Assembly (NCBI GenBank): GCA_039654915.1
Contig: CM077597.1
Coordinates: 75,704,001-75,768,000, forward strand
Length of the DNA stretch: 64,000 nucleotides
Reading direction: 5' to 3'
DNA from: Aquilaria yunnanensis
Lineage: Eukaryota; Streptophyta; Magnoliopsida; Malvales; Thymelaeaceae
The notes beneath the pieces are model-generated. The model saw only the letters and a program-made list of their open reading frames with translations, was not told where the DNA came from and made no database searches. The stretch's first letter is position 1, and each line of letters opens with the position of its first letter. This document shows positions 33,795-45,900 of this stretch, one piece after another. Made by a program: the position numbers and the translations under genes.

Positions 33795-34175
33795 CCTTTC
33801 ATGGCAGAAGCAGGCAAGCCCACAAGCACTCTTATCGTTTTTCTGTCCTTCCCATGGGCAAGGAAGAGTATGAGTTCGTCACCCGGCAAGTCAGTTGGCC
33901 CGAATCAAACAGACTCGCCCCAACCAAAGTCCGCTGTGTGGAGGGCAGTCTAGCCAGGACGTGATCACCAGAGTTAAAGACGTACAATGTCCAGGTCATG
34001 TGACTTCAAAATAATCGATGCTCGATCTCAGGTAACGATCCGTGATCATCTTGATCGCATCCTGAACATGACCCACGGCAAATGAAAATGGCTTCTCCAC
34101 TAGCTCACCTGCCTGACAGATTGTGCTTGCCATTGCAACCCCATTCCCAAAGTAGCCCTTTGGAAGACGTGGCTT
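33795..34175 (-). pseudogene. BAHD acyltransferase C-terminal fragment
   Basis: The translation shows RLPKGYFGNGVAMASTICQA, then HVQDAIKMITDRYLRSSIDY, and after frameshifts DELILFLAHGKDRKTIRVLV and GLPASAMK. These are successive blocks of the C-terminal half of plant BAHD acyltransferases (hydroxycinnamoyltransferase-like), which acylate alcohols or amines in the cytosol using CoA thioesters. The DFGWG motif region is present only as a shifted GLWLG. The N-terminal half with HxxxD is absent. It is a dead fragment, truncated where copia sequence begins, and the only non-transposon protein sequence recognised here. Confidence 0.85.
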
Positions 34176-34235
34176 CTCCACTACCTCCACGGCAAATGAA
34201 AATGGCTTCCCCACTACCTCCATTGCTTCAAATGC
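34176..34235 (-). other. Junction of BAHD and copia sequence with duplicated filler
   Basis: A segment of the acyltransferase (GAAGCCATTTTCATTTGCCG) occurs in place near 34078-34100 and again at 34194-34216, next to the copia break. This looks like a templated insertion made during end joining. Confidence 0.65.
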
Positions 34236-35360
34236 TATAACTTCTTTGCCTTTAATATCAAGTTTTACTTTTAAAAAATAATTTTTATGCAACTTTGTAA
34301 AGCTTTTCTTATCTCTGGTCATATGATTGCTGCAACCACTATCTATATACCATATAGTACCTGATTCTTTCTCAGCACTTTAACAAAAGTAAAATACTTC
34401 ACCTTTTTTATATTGTTCTAAAAAATTCACTTTGTTGCTTTGATCTTTATACCAATAATCTTTATCTGAATAGTTTGGGTTTTTGCAATGCTGACACTTG
34501 AATCTGCGATCTTTTATTTTATCTTTCCACAAATATTGCAATTTTAGGCTTGGGTAATTTCTTTGGTTGAAAGCATTTCAATTTCCTATACCAAGGCAAT
34601 GACCTCAGTCTCGATATCCTCTTCCTCTATTTTGGAATGAACCTCTACCTTGCCTTGATTATTTTGCTTGGTATTGCCTTTTATGTTCATCTTTGATTGG
34701 AAAGTCTATCCTATTATTTGGCTTGAGAATATGAACATTCTCCTCTCATGTGCTTCTAGAGAACCAATTAAATCATGAATTGTTAATTTTGATAAATCTT
34801 TGAATTCTTCAATTGCTACAACAATACCAAGATCTTCTCATCGATCTTTCTATCTTTAATGTTATCACTCAAACTCTTGATTTGATTTATGATTTCTATT
34901 GCCCTTGAAGAAAAATTTTGAATACTCTCTGCATCTTTCGTTGATAGGTTGTCAAAGTTCCTCCATAAATTTTACAATTTTGTGGAGATCACTTTTACTT
35001 GGCCACCAAATTATTTCTTCAATATTTCCCAAGCATCTTTTGATCTCTTAGCACCCATGATACATGGAAATATTGTTTTATTAAATCCTTGTTGAATATT
35101 GAGTAATGCTTTTACATCCCTTTGCTCATTTTGCATGTATTATTTTTTCTGTGCTTTGGTCCAACTAATAAATGCTTTTGGACTAGATGGTTCTTTGAAA
35201 CCAGATTCTACCAACTCTAAAAAATCATTGGAGATGAATAATGTTCTCATCTAGTTGCTCTAAAATTCATAGTTTTCACATTTAAATATAGGAATGAGAG
35301 AGTGTGAGTAATAGAACATAGCTTTACCACTTGTGGCTATTGTTACAACCTGGTTTTGAT
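34236..35360 (-). pseudogene. Copia gag and start of protease
   Basis: Minus-strand frames show a Retrofit/UBN2-type gag: SKDAWEIL, IKSLSDNIKDRKIDEKIL, then a degraded nucleocapsid region. The protease start follows (a DSGCSNHMT-type block near 34325, with MTRDKKSFTKLHKNYF after it). Many stops and small shifts are present. It begins just after the LTR and degenerate PBS at 35350-35366 and ends at the acyltransferase junction. The rest of protease and the integrase N-terminus are absent. Confidence 0.78.
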
Positions 35361-35368
35361 ACTAAATT

Positions 35369-35899
35369 TGTTAGGTGCAAGAAGATAAATTTAAGAAATT
35401 TGGGGAAACTTAGGCAAAGAAGATTGGGGAGAAAGAGGAGAAAATTTTGAACTTTTTATCTCATGGGGACAATATTACAATACATAAGAATAATTACACG
35501 GAAGGCTTTTTATAGAACCTTAATTAGAATTAACTTGCAGAAGAAGAATTGGAAGAAAAGTTTGATAAGCAAGACGGAATTTTGACTCTTAACTACAGGT
35601 GGCTTCATGACTTTTAACTAAGCTAACCAATCACAATTATTATACATTTACTTAGTAACTAATTAAGAAAGCTTACAACTTGTCTTTGTGAAAGCACCGC
35701 CATTATCAAGTACAATTGAAAGTAGCATCATTAAATGGCTGGATATACAACTGCAATATTGCTGCCTCACTTTTCTTCAAAAATGTTAGTTGTCCTTTGA
35801 TTGTACCTGCTTTCTTGGCTCTTAAGAAACTTTCTTGTGCAGCCTCACTTTGTCTAGCGTTTTCTTCCAAGCAAAAATTAAAAATTATTATTTTCAACA
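35369..35899 (-). repeat. Copia LTR (531 bp)
   Basis: Minus strand TGTTGAAAATAATA ... GCACCTAACA. It is preceded by a purine tract AAGAGAGG and followed by a degenerate PBS (TAGTATCAAAACC). It contains a TATA box, CTATAAAAAGCC. ORFs on both strands inside it are shadows. Confidence 0.85.
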
Positions 35900-36015
35900 C
35901 CTCTCTTAATTTGTAATTTTTGCTTCCTCTGGAAACTTCAATAATTTTTCTCTCATGACTGTCTTCTTAAAAATATCTGCTAGTTGATCTTTTGAATTGA
36001 TATACTTTAACTGAA

Positions 36016-36590
36016 GAGTAAATGACACTCATCATCCTTAAACTAATGCCCATATTGCAGATTCGTCCTGAAAACTCAAAAATGTTATATCGTTTATCTT
36101 CTAACTATGAAAATATTGCACTATTCATCCTGATGACAAATTTTCCATTAAAATGAATGGAAAAAAACATGAAAAACAAGTTTTAACCCTAAAAAAACTT
36201 TCCATTTGCCTTAGAAACCTCAAAACTTTTACATCTTGCAATCAAACTACCTTTTCCACTTTTTTTTCAACCATTTAACCCGAACCTATAGTTTTCCTTC
36301 AACCATTTTCGTGTTCTTCCCACCAAAACCTTGTTTGGACTATATTTATTTTTTATTACTTGGATATAATTACTATCTAGATAGTGTAGGATTAAACTAC
36401 TTAGTATCTGTTTGTTTCAAGTATAATTAATAATATATTGAAAGTATTTAGTTTTTATAGTATCTGGTCTATATTTTTCCAAATTAAAAACTTAATCAAA
36501 ACATTACACTTTAAAATATTATTCAAGGGGTTATTAAAAATATATAGTATTAACTTTCAAATAATATTAATTTTGTTGAAAAAAAATAAT
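36016..36590 (+). repeat. Left terminal inverted repeat of the Mutator-like element
   Basis: It pairs with 37163-37733 with many small differences, for example at CTACTTAGTATCTGTTTG versus CTACTTAATGTCTATTTG. Confidence 0.88.
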
Positions 36591-37162
36591 GAGTCCGAAT
36601 GGGATTTCTCTTTCTTTTGTTTAGATTTTTATTTCTGTTGAGTTTGGTATTTGATATGCTTGGGGTATCCTCGGCCTGCTTGAGATTACTGGGTGTAAAT
36701 CAGAGATTTCTCTCAAATAATTCCTTTTTCATACACAATTTTCTTTTGTTTTGCGTAATATGCCTAAGGCCCTTTAAATCACCTCAACTTTGGCCATTAA
36801 TGTTGTTGAGACTTCTACTTCTATAGATCCAACACATGTAGACATGTGAGAAATTGTTTCCATACTCTCATCATTTATTTACACAGAAGAAATAGATTTG
36901 CTTCCCTGTCCTTACTCGTAGTTACTTTTTCCAAGTAAGAAAGACTAGTATAAACTAAAATAATTGTTGTATGTTTTAATAAATTTCATCTTGCTATTTA
37001 AAAAATAGAAAAGAAAAAATTATGCAAAATAAAATGAATAGGTGCAATAAATAAATGATATGATATCAAAGATATCAATAAGCGTTGTTTTCAATTTTGA
37101 TAAAAAAATAATTTATTACGTTAAAGATAAATATTTTGGATTCATTATCAAATACAAGCTAA

Positions 37163-37733
37163 TACTATTTTTTTCAACACAATTAATATTATTTAAAAGT
37201 TAATACTATATATTTTTAATAACCACTTGAATAATATTTTAAAGTATAAAATTTTGATTAAGTTTTTAATTTCAAAAAATATAGATCAGATATTATAAAA
37301 ACAAAATACTTTCAATACATTATTAATTATACTTGAACAAATAGACATTAAGTAGTTTAATCCTATGCCCTCTAGATAGTGATTATATCCAAGTAATAAA
37401 AAGTAAATATAGTCCGAACAAGGTTTTGGTGGGAAGAAGAAGAAAATGGTTGAAGAAAAACCATGGGCTCGGGTTAAATGGTTGAAAGAAAGTGGAAAAA
37501 GTAGTTTGATTGTAAGATGTAAAAATTTTGAGATTTCTAAGGCAAATTGAAAGTTTTTTTAGGGTTAAAACTTGGTTTTCACATTTTTTTCATCCATTTT
37601 AATAGGAAATTTGACGGTGGGATGAATAGTGCATCATTTTCATAGTTAGAGGACAAACGGTATAATATTTTTTGGTTCCAGGACGAATCCGCAACATGGG
37701 CCTTAGCTCAAGGACGATGGGTGTCATTTACCC
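37163..37733 (-). repeat. Right terminal inverted repeat of the Mutator-like element
   Basis: Reverse-complement partner of 36016-36590. Confidence 0.88.
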
Positions 37734-39769
37734 TTAACTGAATCTATCATTTTTATACCAAGTCTCTAACAAAATGATATCGCAATTCAATATGTTTTGT
37801 CCGTGCATGAAATATTGGATCTTTTATCAACACTACTGTTGACATATTGCCACAATAAATGGTTGTCGGCCCATCTTGTTTTTGTTGCAAGTTAGCTAGA
37901 ATTTTTCTTAACCAAATTGCTTCACATGTTACGCCTGTTCCAGCTATGTATTTTGCTTCAATAGATGATAGTGATAGACTTTTTTTGTTTCATAAATGCC
38001 TATGATATAGTTTTTGTTCCAAGGCTGAATTTGTATCCTGATGTTCTTTTTCGTTCATCAGACAAACTTGTCCAATCAAATATCTATATATCCAACTAAT
38101 TTATTGTTGGCTTTTTTGACAAATCAAATCCCAAACTTCTTAGTACCTTGTAGATATTTAAAAATGCTTTTAGCTACTGCAAAGTGCAACTTACTTAGCT
38201 GATTCATAAATCTTGAAATCAGAATAATTGGATAAACTATATCTAGCCTTATATTCATCAAATAGATAAGAGAACTAACTAAACTCCGGTAAATATGTGC
38301 ATCCACTTTTGGTGCTCCATCATCTTCTTTCAACTTCTCATTTACTTAATGTGGTGCAATAATGATTACAGTTACTTATCTGAAATTTTTTAAGCATATC
38401 TTGGGTATATTTTTCTTGTGAAATAAATATTTTACCTTTTGATTTTTGTATCTGAATTCTCAAGAAATACTTCATGAGACCCAAATCTATCATCTCATTT
38501 TCTCTCATCATAGCCTTCTTGAGTTGGTCAATCATCAATGGATTTGTTCGTATAAATATGAGATCATCAACATATATGCAAACTATAGACAGGTCACTTG
38601 TACATTCCTTTTTCGCATAAAATGATGGTTCACTTTGGCTTGCTCTAGCTCATATAATGCTTTATGCAATTTGTAGACCTTTGGCTCATTCCTTTTAATT
38701 TTATAACCTTTTGACTGCCCTACATATATTTTCTCTGCTAATTCTCCATTGAGAAATTTGATTTCATATCTAGCTGATTCAATTAGGGCTACTAATGCCA
38801 AAACTATTCTGATTGTCTCAACGTGCACTATCAGTGCAAGTGTTTCATTGTAGTCAATTCCCGATTATTGTGAATAACCTTTGGCAACTAACTAAGCTTT
38901 ATACTTTTGAATTGATCCATCTTCATTATACTTGGTCTTGTAGACCCATTTCAGCCTAATAATATCCTTACCTTCGGCATATTAACTAGGTCCCATGTTA
39001 TGTGTTTCTCAATCATCTTAATTTCATCCATGGCTTTAGTCTACAATTCATCATTTGCAGCTTCTTTAAAACTCCAGGGTTCACATGCAAATAAAAATAA
39101 TCTCATAGTATTTTCATAGATATTTTCTAACTTCAAACTCATCTTGGAGGTGTATCATAATCTAATGATACTTCATCTTGTTGGAATGAGGTAGATGGAT
39201 CGGCTTAGTATATGTCTTGTCAGATCTAGTACCAATATCTTCTTAAAATCCTTTAGGCTCCATTGTTTGAATTATTTTTTGTCCTCTATGATTGTCTCAT
39301 TGCCATTTCCATATTTCTACTTTATCAAAGATAACATCTTGAGTAATAATAAATTTGTTTATGTCTAGATTATATAAGCGATAACCTTTTGATTTGTCAC
39401 TATATCCAGTGAAGATATATTTTTCTCCTTTATGGTCAAACTTTTCTCTTTGTTAGGCTTCGATATGAGCATAAACTATACAACCAAATATTCTAAATTA
39501 TTGTACCTGGGATTTTCTATGATGTCATGCTTTATATGGAGTTTTGATGAGAACTGTTTTTGTCGGACATCTAATCAATTTTGTAGAGGCATATTCTCTA
39601 GCTCAATCCATCCATAATATTTTGATGAATTGTCCACCTTCATTTTCTGCAAGTACTTTGAATTTCTTGAATGATTTAAAGGCTTCTGGTTTTCTTTTCA
39701 GAAAATAAATCCACATCATCCTAGTAAAGTCATCCACAAATCTTATATTATAAAAAGTACAAAGAAGCA

Positions 39770-39960
39770 TAAATATTGAATGAACTTTTTATCCTTATAT
39801 TATAACTTATTTTGTTCTTTTAATAAAACCTAATTTTATCATTGTCCATTTAATTGGAGTTATATTAGTACTAGAAAACTTAAAGAAACTCTTAAGTTGC
39901 CACACTCTTAAGTTATATTAGCATTAGAACACTAAATTTTATTTTAGCTACTATTGATCC
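39770..39960 (+). repeat. Direct repeat, left copy
   Basis: Similar to 42490-42650: AGCATAAATATTGAATGA..., TTATTTTGTTCTTTTA, TTAATTGGAGTTATATTAG, CTTAAGTTGCCA. This copy has an internal ~32-bp duplication around CTTAAGTT. Confidence 0.75.
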
Positions 39961-40859
39961 CAAGCAAAAAAAACCACAATAACATATTTAGATTAATCTA
40001 GCTTAATGTTAAATTAATTGGATCTTTATCTTAATGGCTGGGTTCAAGCTTTTATGGTTGATGTTTTATGCTTTGATTCTCTTCTTACAAGTTAGTTTTA
40101 TATGCCAAGAATAATTTAACATACACTGAGAATGTAGTTAATGCTTTTCTTACTCAATCATAAATATTTTTTCACCCTAACACTTCAATCTACCTAGAAA
40201 AAAAAAATTCTTATGACATATATTGAGAAGGTATAAGACTTTTACTATGTCAAACTACTAATTTTCACACAAAGAGAGTAAAGAACAAGAAATGAAAAAG
40301 AGGATGATTCTATTTTTTAGATTTAGTACATTTACTTAAAGTTATATATTAAATATAACTTTTAATGGTGACAAAAATCTTAAATAGCCATAATAAGTTA
40401 AACTTTTGTAACAAATATGTCCTTGATTAATTTATACATATTTTTGGGACATGTCCTTAAACATAAAAATTTATCAATTTTTTGTACTTTTGAACTTGAA
40501 CAAAGTATTTTAATTAGAGCTTAAAAGTAACAAAAACCTTAGAGTTATGCATATTTGAATCAATTCTTTAAATATGATAAAACTCATAAAAAGTGCATAT
40601 AGGTCAAAATGTTTGACAACCTTTTTATCCTTAAGTTTTATTTTATTTCTCTTTGTTAATCAGACTCAAATTTTCTATTTCCTAATTATTAGATTTTAAA
40701 AAACTAAAATTATAGAAAGGAAAAAAATAAAAAAAAAAGCGATGCTAAGCTCTTACGCTTCATATTAGGAAATTAAGATTAGTATTTGAAAAGAAAAAAA
40801 AATAAAAAATAATTAGTATTTGAAACAATCACTTTGAATCGACCATAAAATAAAGGGTA
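39961..40859. other. AT-rich non-coding DNA
   Basis: No gene or recognisable element is seen. Confidence 0.45.
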
Positions 40860-41545
40860 AGTGTATTTTGATTAAAAGTTAAAAGTTGGGTAACTAAGGT
40901 TTTTAAGTAATGTATGGTTACTTATAGTTACATGTCTTTGAAAAAACTCAATGTTTACCTACTAAGTCTGTCCTTTGACATCATGACCCATATTTGTCTC
41001 AGATTTTTTAAAGAGTAAACTCCACCGGTTGTCCCTCAGCTATATGTAATGTTGCTAATTCATCCCTAAATATCAAATGTTGCTTAATCATCCCCAAACT
41101 ATATCCAGTGTTGTTTAATCATCCTATCGTCCATCACAACCGTTAAGGATGGATAGAGAAATGATGTGACTGCTGATGTGGCATGAAAAAATAATGTGGC
41201 TATAGATGTAGCATCACTTTTCCATCCATTTTTAATGGTAAGATAGATGACATGACGATTAAATAACATTGGCTATAGTTTAGGGATGATTAAGCAACAT
41301 TTGATAGTTTAGGGATGAATTAGCAACATTAAATATATTTTAGGGACACCGATGGAATTTAACCTTTTTTAAAATAAATTTATTTTTGCATGAGTTTCTT
41401 ATTAAAAGTCCTACCCGTGGACTTTGCTTATGTCTTTTTTCCTATTTTGAATAGAACCTAAAAAATTTTATTAAAAATTTAGCTTATGTCTATTTAAAAA
41501 ATCAAACTTATGATAATACCCTAATGGTAAATATGTTTAATTGTT
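40860..41545 (+). repeat. R1 repeat copy, interrupted by a MITE
   Basis: Flanks of the MITE at 41013-41364 match 14640-14850, and the right part matches the reverse complement of 13375-13500. The R1 sequence is therefore older than the MITE insertion. Confidence 0.65.
41013..41364. mobile_element. Mutator-type MITE 1 (352 bp)
   Basis: About 120-bp terminal inverted repeats (GAGTAAACTCC ... GGAATTTAACC) and a perfect 9-bp target duplication, TTTTTTAAA (41004-41012 and 41365-41373). It has no coding capacity. Confidence 0.9.
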
Positions 41546-41596
41546 CATAACATTTTCATTTTAATCATTAGTTTTTTAATCTAAAGTTTAAAACTT

Positions 41597-41949
41597 GGGT
41601 AAATTCCATTGGGCATTCCTAAACTATATCCAATGTTGCTTATTTGTCCCTAAACTATCAAATGTTGCTTAATTATCCCCAAACTATATCCAATGTTACT
41701 TAATTATCCTATCGTCTATTATACCGTTAAAAATAAATGGAAAAGTGATGCCACATCAGTAGTTATGTCATTTTCTCATGCCACATCAGCAACCACATCT
41801 TTTTCCATAAATCCTTAACAGCTATGATGAACGATGGGATAATTAAGTAACACTGGGTATAGTTTAGGGATGAGTAAACAACATTTGATAGTTTAGGGAT
41901 GAATAAGTAACATTGGATATAGTTTAGGGATGACAAGTGAAATTTACCC
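41597..41949. mobile_element. Mutator-type MITE 2 (353 bp)
   Basis: Same family as MITE 1: GGGTAAATTCC ... GAAATTTACCC termini, and internal GTTTAGGGATGA motifs in inverted orientation. It has a perfect 9-bp duplication, TTAAAACTT (41588-41596 and 41950-41958). Confidence 0.93.
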
Positions 41950-42203
41950 TTAAAACTTAAGATAAAAATTACTAACTTAAATTTTTTAATAACATTTCTA
42001 AATATATAATACTATTAAGATATTGAATGAAGATATTTTCTTAAAAAATTGTATACTGTTAATGTTTTACACAGAGAAGATGAATTTTGGCATCTTTGAT
42101 AAAATATTAAAAATACCAGAAAGTAATTTTATAGGCACAATAAAAAAAAACTTCTATAGTTTTTTTTCTACCAGTATTACCTATAATATATTCTACATTG
42201 TAC

Positions 42204-42232
42204 TATTATTATTATTATTATTATTATTATTA
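42204..42232 (+). repeat. ATT microsatellite
   Basis: About nine uninterrupted ATT units. Confidence 0.95.
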
Positions 42233-42489
42233 AATAGAAATCTAATACAATGAGCTATCTATTATAATAGATGGCATAAATAAAGGTAGTTATGTTGAAA
42301 TATTATGTAATAAAAAACTATGAAAGAAATAGAAAATGAAACTAATAAGAAATATATCTAAATTAAAAAAGTAAAATCATTTTTTATACTATTTATTTTG
42401 AAAAAGATAATTAGAATTATAGTTATTTGAGTGAAAAATAACTTAGTACTTGATTCACGTGCAACACATGTGAGTATTATAAAAAAATA

Positions 42490-42650
42490 TGAAAGTGCAT
42501 AAATATTGAATGACCTTTTTACCCTTACATTCTAAGTTATTTTGTTCTTTTAGTAAAACCTGATTTTGTTTTACCTGTTTAATTGGAGTTATATTAGCAC
42601 TGGAGCACAAAAAGGGACCCTTAAGTTGCCACTAAATTTTATTTTTTTGC
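42490..42650 (+). repeat. Direct repeat, right copy
   Basis: Partner of 39770-39960, ~2.5 kb apart in the same orientation. Confidence 0.75.
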
Positions 42651-42912
42651 AACAAATTTTTCCAAGCTTGATTCTATATAGAATCAAGTATTGTATGTTT
42701 TTTTTTTTTGCGTTATTCATACCTTTAATGGCTAAAACTTCTAGATTACCTCTAATTTTTTTTTCTTTTTTATTTTTTTGCATCAAACATGTAGTCCTTG
42801 GTTCTATATTACTATCAAATAATACCTCTAGTATGATAAATATTTTATAAAACTTAATTTAACTTAACAAGTATGGCCTAAGTCTTTGAATATTAAACTT
42901 TTTTGCAATTAA

Positions 42913-45900
42913 TGTAACACCCTAATTTTGGAAAATATTTTAATTTACCAAAGTTAATAAGCAATTAATTAAAAATAACTTAAGAAATATGAGGTAAAAA
43001 AATTTTCTTCTCAAATTTTATTTTTTCAATTAATAAAATATCAAACCAAATTAGAATAATTAATTGATAATCCTAGAAAAACCAACATACAAATAATGAT
43101 CCAAATTTAACAATCCATATTATTTTAAAAAAACAAAATGAATTAAAATCCAATACCAGCCAATTTTTCAAGAGGCTACAATGTGCCTTCACTTAGTCTG
43201 CTCCACATCCTAAACCTCATCACATGGTTCAATATACTTCATCTTCTCGTAGTACCCACCTAAGGAAAAGAACCTAGAAGAAGTGGTGAACACCATTCGC
43301 TCAATGAGGAGAAAGTATCAAGTCCATCATGTGGATCCTTACATTCCCTTTACAAACAACAAATGAATTATAAACTTTAAGTTATAGTAATTTAATCAAA
43401 GAACAATTTTATGCAACAACATAACAGCAACACTGAAGTCCTATTAGCATGCTTGAACTAATATGTATATGCATAATTCCTTTTATTGATTAAATCATAT
43501 CGCATAAATCAAATCATTTAATCTAATATTTGAATGTCGTCGGATGAACCTAGGGTGATGAGTGTGTACATCACTCACTCTCGAGATAACTCTTAGGTAA
43601 TGCTACTAGGGATACCACTAAGTTATAGCCATTTGGGATACTTACACCGAGGTAAAGCCTTTCATGATACCAGCCATAAGCATGGTTCTCTGCTAGTTAT
43701 GGTCCAGCAACCTACAAATCAAATCTCCAAACTTCATATCAATACCGGGTCATTATTAGAGATGGTCCATTGCCACTCTAACATGCTTTTTGGGTTTAAA
43801 TCATCCGTTTCATACCTCTCTTCTAAATTTACTGTTCATCAGGTTATGTAGATATGGTCCATTATCAACCTTGCATGCTTTGTGTTTAATCTTACTCCTA
43901 AAATCTTTTACTTAATGCAATCTTCTGTATGACAAACATCAATCATATGCAACAACCAATTGATGCATGACTGTAGCTCATTTTATTTTAACCATTTTTA
44001 GTAGAGTACGATGATTCTAGTGCATCTTATTTCTTTTGATGACATGATAATCAATGATATCTTGTACTAAGTATATTTACGATAAATGTTCATGTCTTCT
44101 CTTATGAATTCTTTCCAAGTTAGTCATTTAGCATTTACACACCTAATCTTTTATCCACTGACTTATAGTAGTTTATTACGGCCTTGGCATCCTACTAACG
44201 GTTGCTTTCTGCCTTTATCACGCTACTAGTGAATTTGTTGGCCCTAAATATATTACTAGTGATGTTTGCATTACTGGCCCTAAACATAGTGGTAACAGGG
44301 TTTATTCAAGTGGTCTTAGTATACTTTTAACTTAATTCATGTTGCAAATGTTCTTAGCATGATACTAGTGCCAAACATACATAATATATCACATCATTAT
44401 AACAATTCAACCAACCAATCAACATTTACAACTCAATGAAAAAAAATAAAATAAAATAAAAATTAATTAATTACTCTACCCATGTTGCCCATACTTTTAA
44501 AGATTTGATTTATCCCAATTGTTTACTTAGGGTTTATTTTTTAAGTTGATGCTTATTTTGGGTTTAAGAGGGCTCACGAGAACTAACCCCCTTCTTCTCC
44601 TGTACCTAGTGTAAAATAACTTGATGAAAAGGGGTAGTTTCCTAGAATAGGTTCTACAAAAGATTAGGAAAAAGAAAATTAGAAAACATGCTAAAATTTG
44701 AAAATTTCCTAATACTTGGAAAGTTCACATTCTTGATATCTAGGCCAAAATTTTACCTAGTGGGCAAACAAAGTTTTTCGGGTGTCTCCAGTGGGCCCGT
44801 GCCTACTTGGGATTGTGTCGAGAGCTTTTCTTGATGATGATCCTAAAATTACAACAGTCAACACAATGAGTTATATACTCATTTAATGGTTGTAAAACCA
44901 GAACTTGGAGTGGAAAAAGTTGATTTTGATTACCAATGTTCTTTTGGGGATATCTATGGTGCTTTAGAAGTCCAAAAGAGCGTTAAGCCTTTCAATAAAG
45001 AGTTCCTAGGCCTATCTAAACAGCTTGGAAAACAAAGAGAAAAGGCTTAACAAGGGCTGTAAGGTTCAAACTTTGTAGCCAAAAGAATTCTAAAAAGACT
45101 AGGGTGGCTTATTGGGGATCAGGTGCAAGTAAAGATATAATTGCACTAGGAACGAGTGGACAAGCCTAGTGTTTTGAATAAGGATAAACCTACCATTGAA
45201 ATATAACATAAATTCAATGAATTTAGGTGCTAGTAAGTAAAATAATTAAATGAGTGACGCAGAAGGATTTACACTTGCATAACTGAATATAGAATTCCTG
45301 GGACTCATAGGATCATTTTTGGTGTTTGGATGGCATTTCCCTTCCATGCAATGAACCTAGTCAAGAGAATAGAATTAAATAACATTCAGGATACCTTAGA
45401 TAATATAGAAATAAAGCCCAAGTGGTTGGACTAACACTAGTTCAATAAAGAGCGTGATGAATAAAACAACAACGGTATGTAAAGTGTGGTGACATTCCTT
45501 TAGTGTGTTGCCTTTTTCTCCACTCTAGGGCACAAAGAATGGGAGGGGAAAATGTGGCCAAAGCTAGAAGAAAGTTAAGGCAAATTGAAGAATGACGGCC
45601 ACGACGTATTACTTCTCTCTTTGTGGCGTGACGACTGTTGTGGATAGAAAAAGAAAAGAAAAGGGCAAGAGTATTCAAAGGTTTTCATTGCTAGAACTAG
45701 AAGAAAATTGAACTCCTAGGTGGATAGAAATACAGGGAAAAAAATATAAAAACAGAAAAAGAAAAAGAATGATAATAGGATAATTAATGATGAATGTGAT
45801 AAATAATAAAAAAGATAAGCAAATAAAATAAATTAACTTCAGACCTTAAATATTTCAGGAGGCTTGCAATTACATATTTTGTAAATTAGAAATTAGGGTT

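Larger units (their letters stand above)
36016..37733. mobile_element. Non-autonomous Mutator-like element, 1718 bp
   Basis: Long terminal inverted repeats of ~570 bp (36016-36590 and 37163-37733) start GAGTAAATGACAC and GGGTAAATGACAC. The perfect 9-bp target duplication TTAACTGAA lies at 36007-36015 and 37734-37742. It interrupts the copia RNase H. The ~570-bp centre has no transposase. Confidence 0.95.
34236..39757 (-). mobile_element. Ty1/copia element with permuted or tandem structure
   Basis: On the minus strand the order is integrase core, RT, RNase H, PPT, LTR, PBS, gag, protease. Only one LTR (35369-35899) is present, in the middle. A 1.7-kb Mutator-like element splits the end of RNase H. 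The order fits either a tandem pair sharing one LTR with both outer ends lost, or insertion of a one-LTR circle. Confidence 0.75.
35903..39757 (-). pseudogene. Copia pol (integrase, RT, RNase H), split by a MULE
   Basis: From the 5' side: the integrase core piece YNIRFVDDFTRMMWIYFLK (39757 downwards) and its later block ending KGEKYIFTGYSDKSKGYRLY near 39390. RT follows with IVLALVALIESARYEIKFLN and a piece containing KYFLRIQIQKSKGKIFISQE. RNase H shows APKVDAHIYRSLVSSLIYL and LDIVYPIILISRF. After the inserted element (36016-37733) the last residues YINSKDQLADIFKK and the stop are found near 35910-36006. Stops and shifts are frequent, and the integrase N-terminus is missing. Confidence 0.82.

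Noticed and set aside
42023..42253. 76-codon ORF ending in poly-Leu
   Set aside because: The tail is the ATT microsatellite and the rest is AT-rich intergenic DNA.
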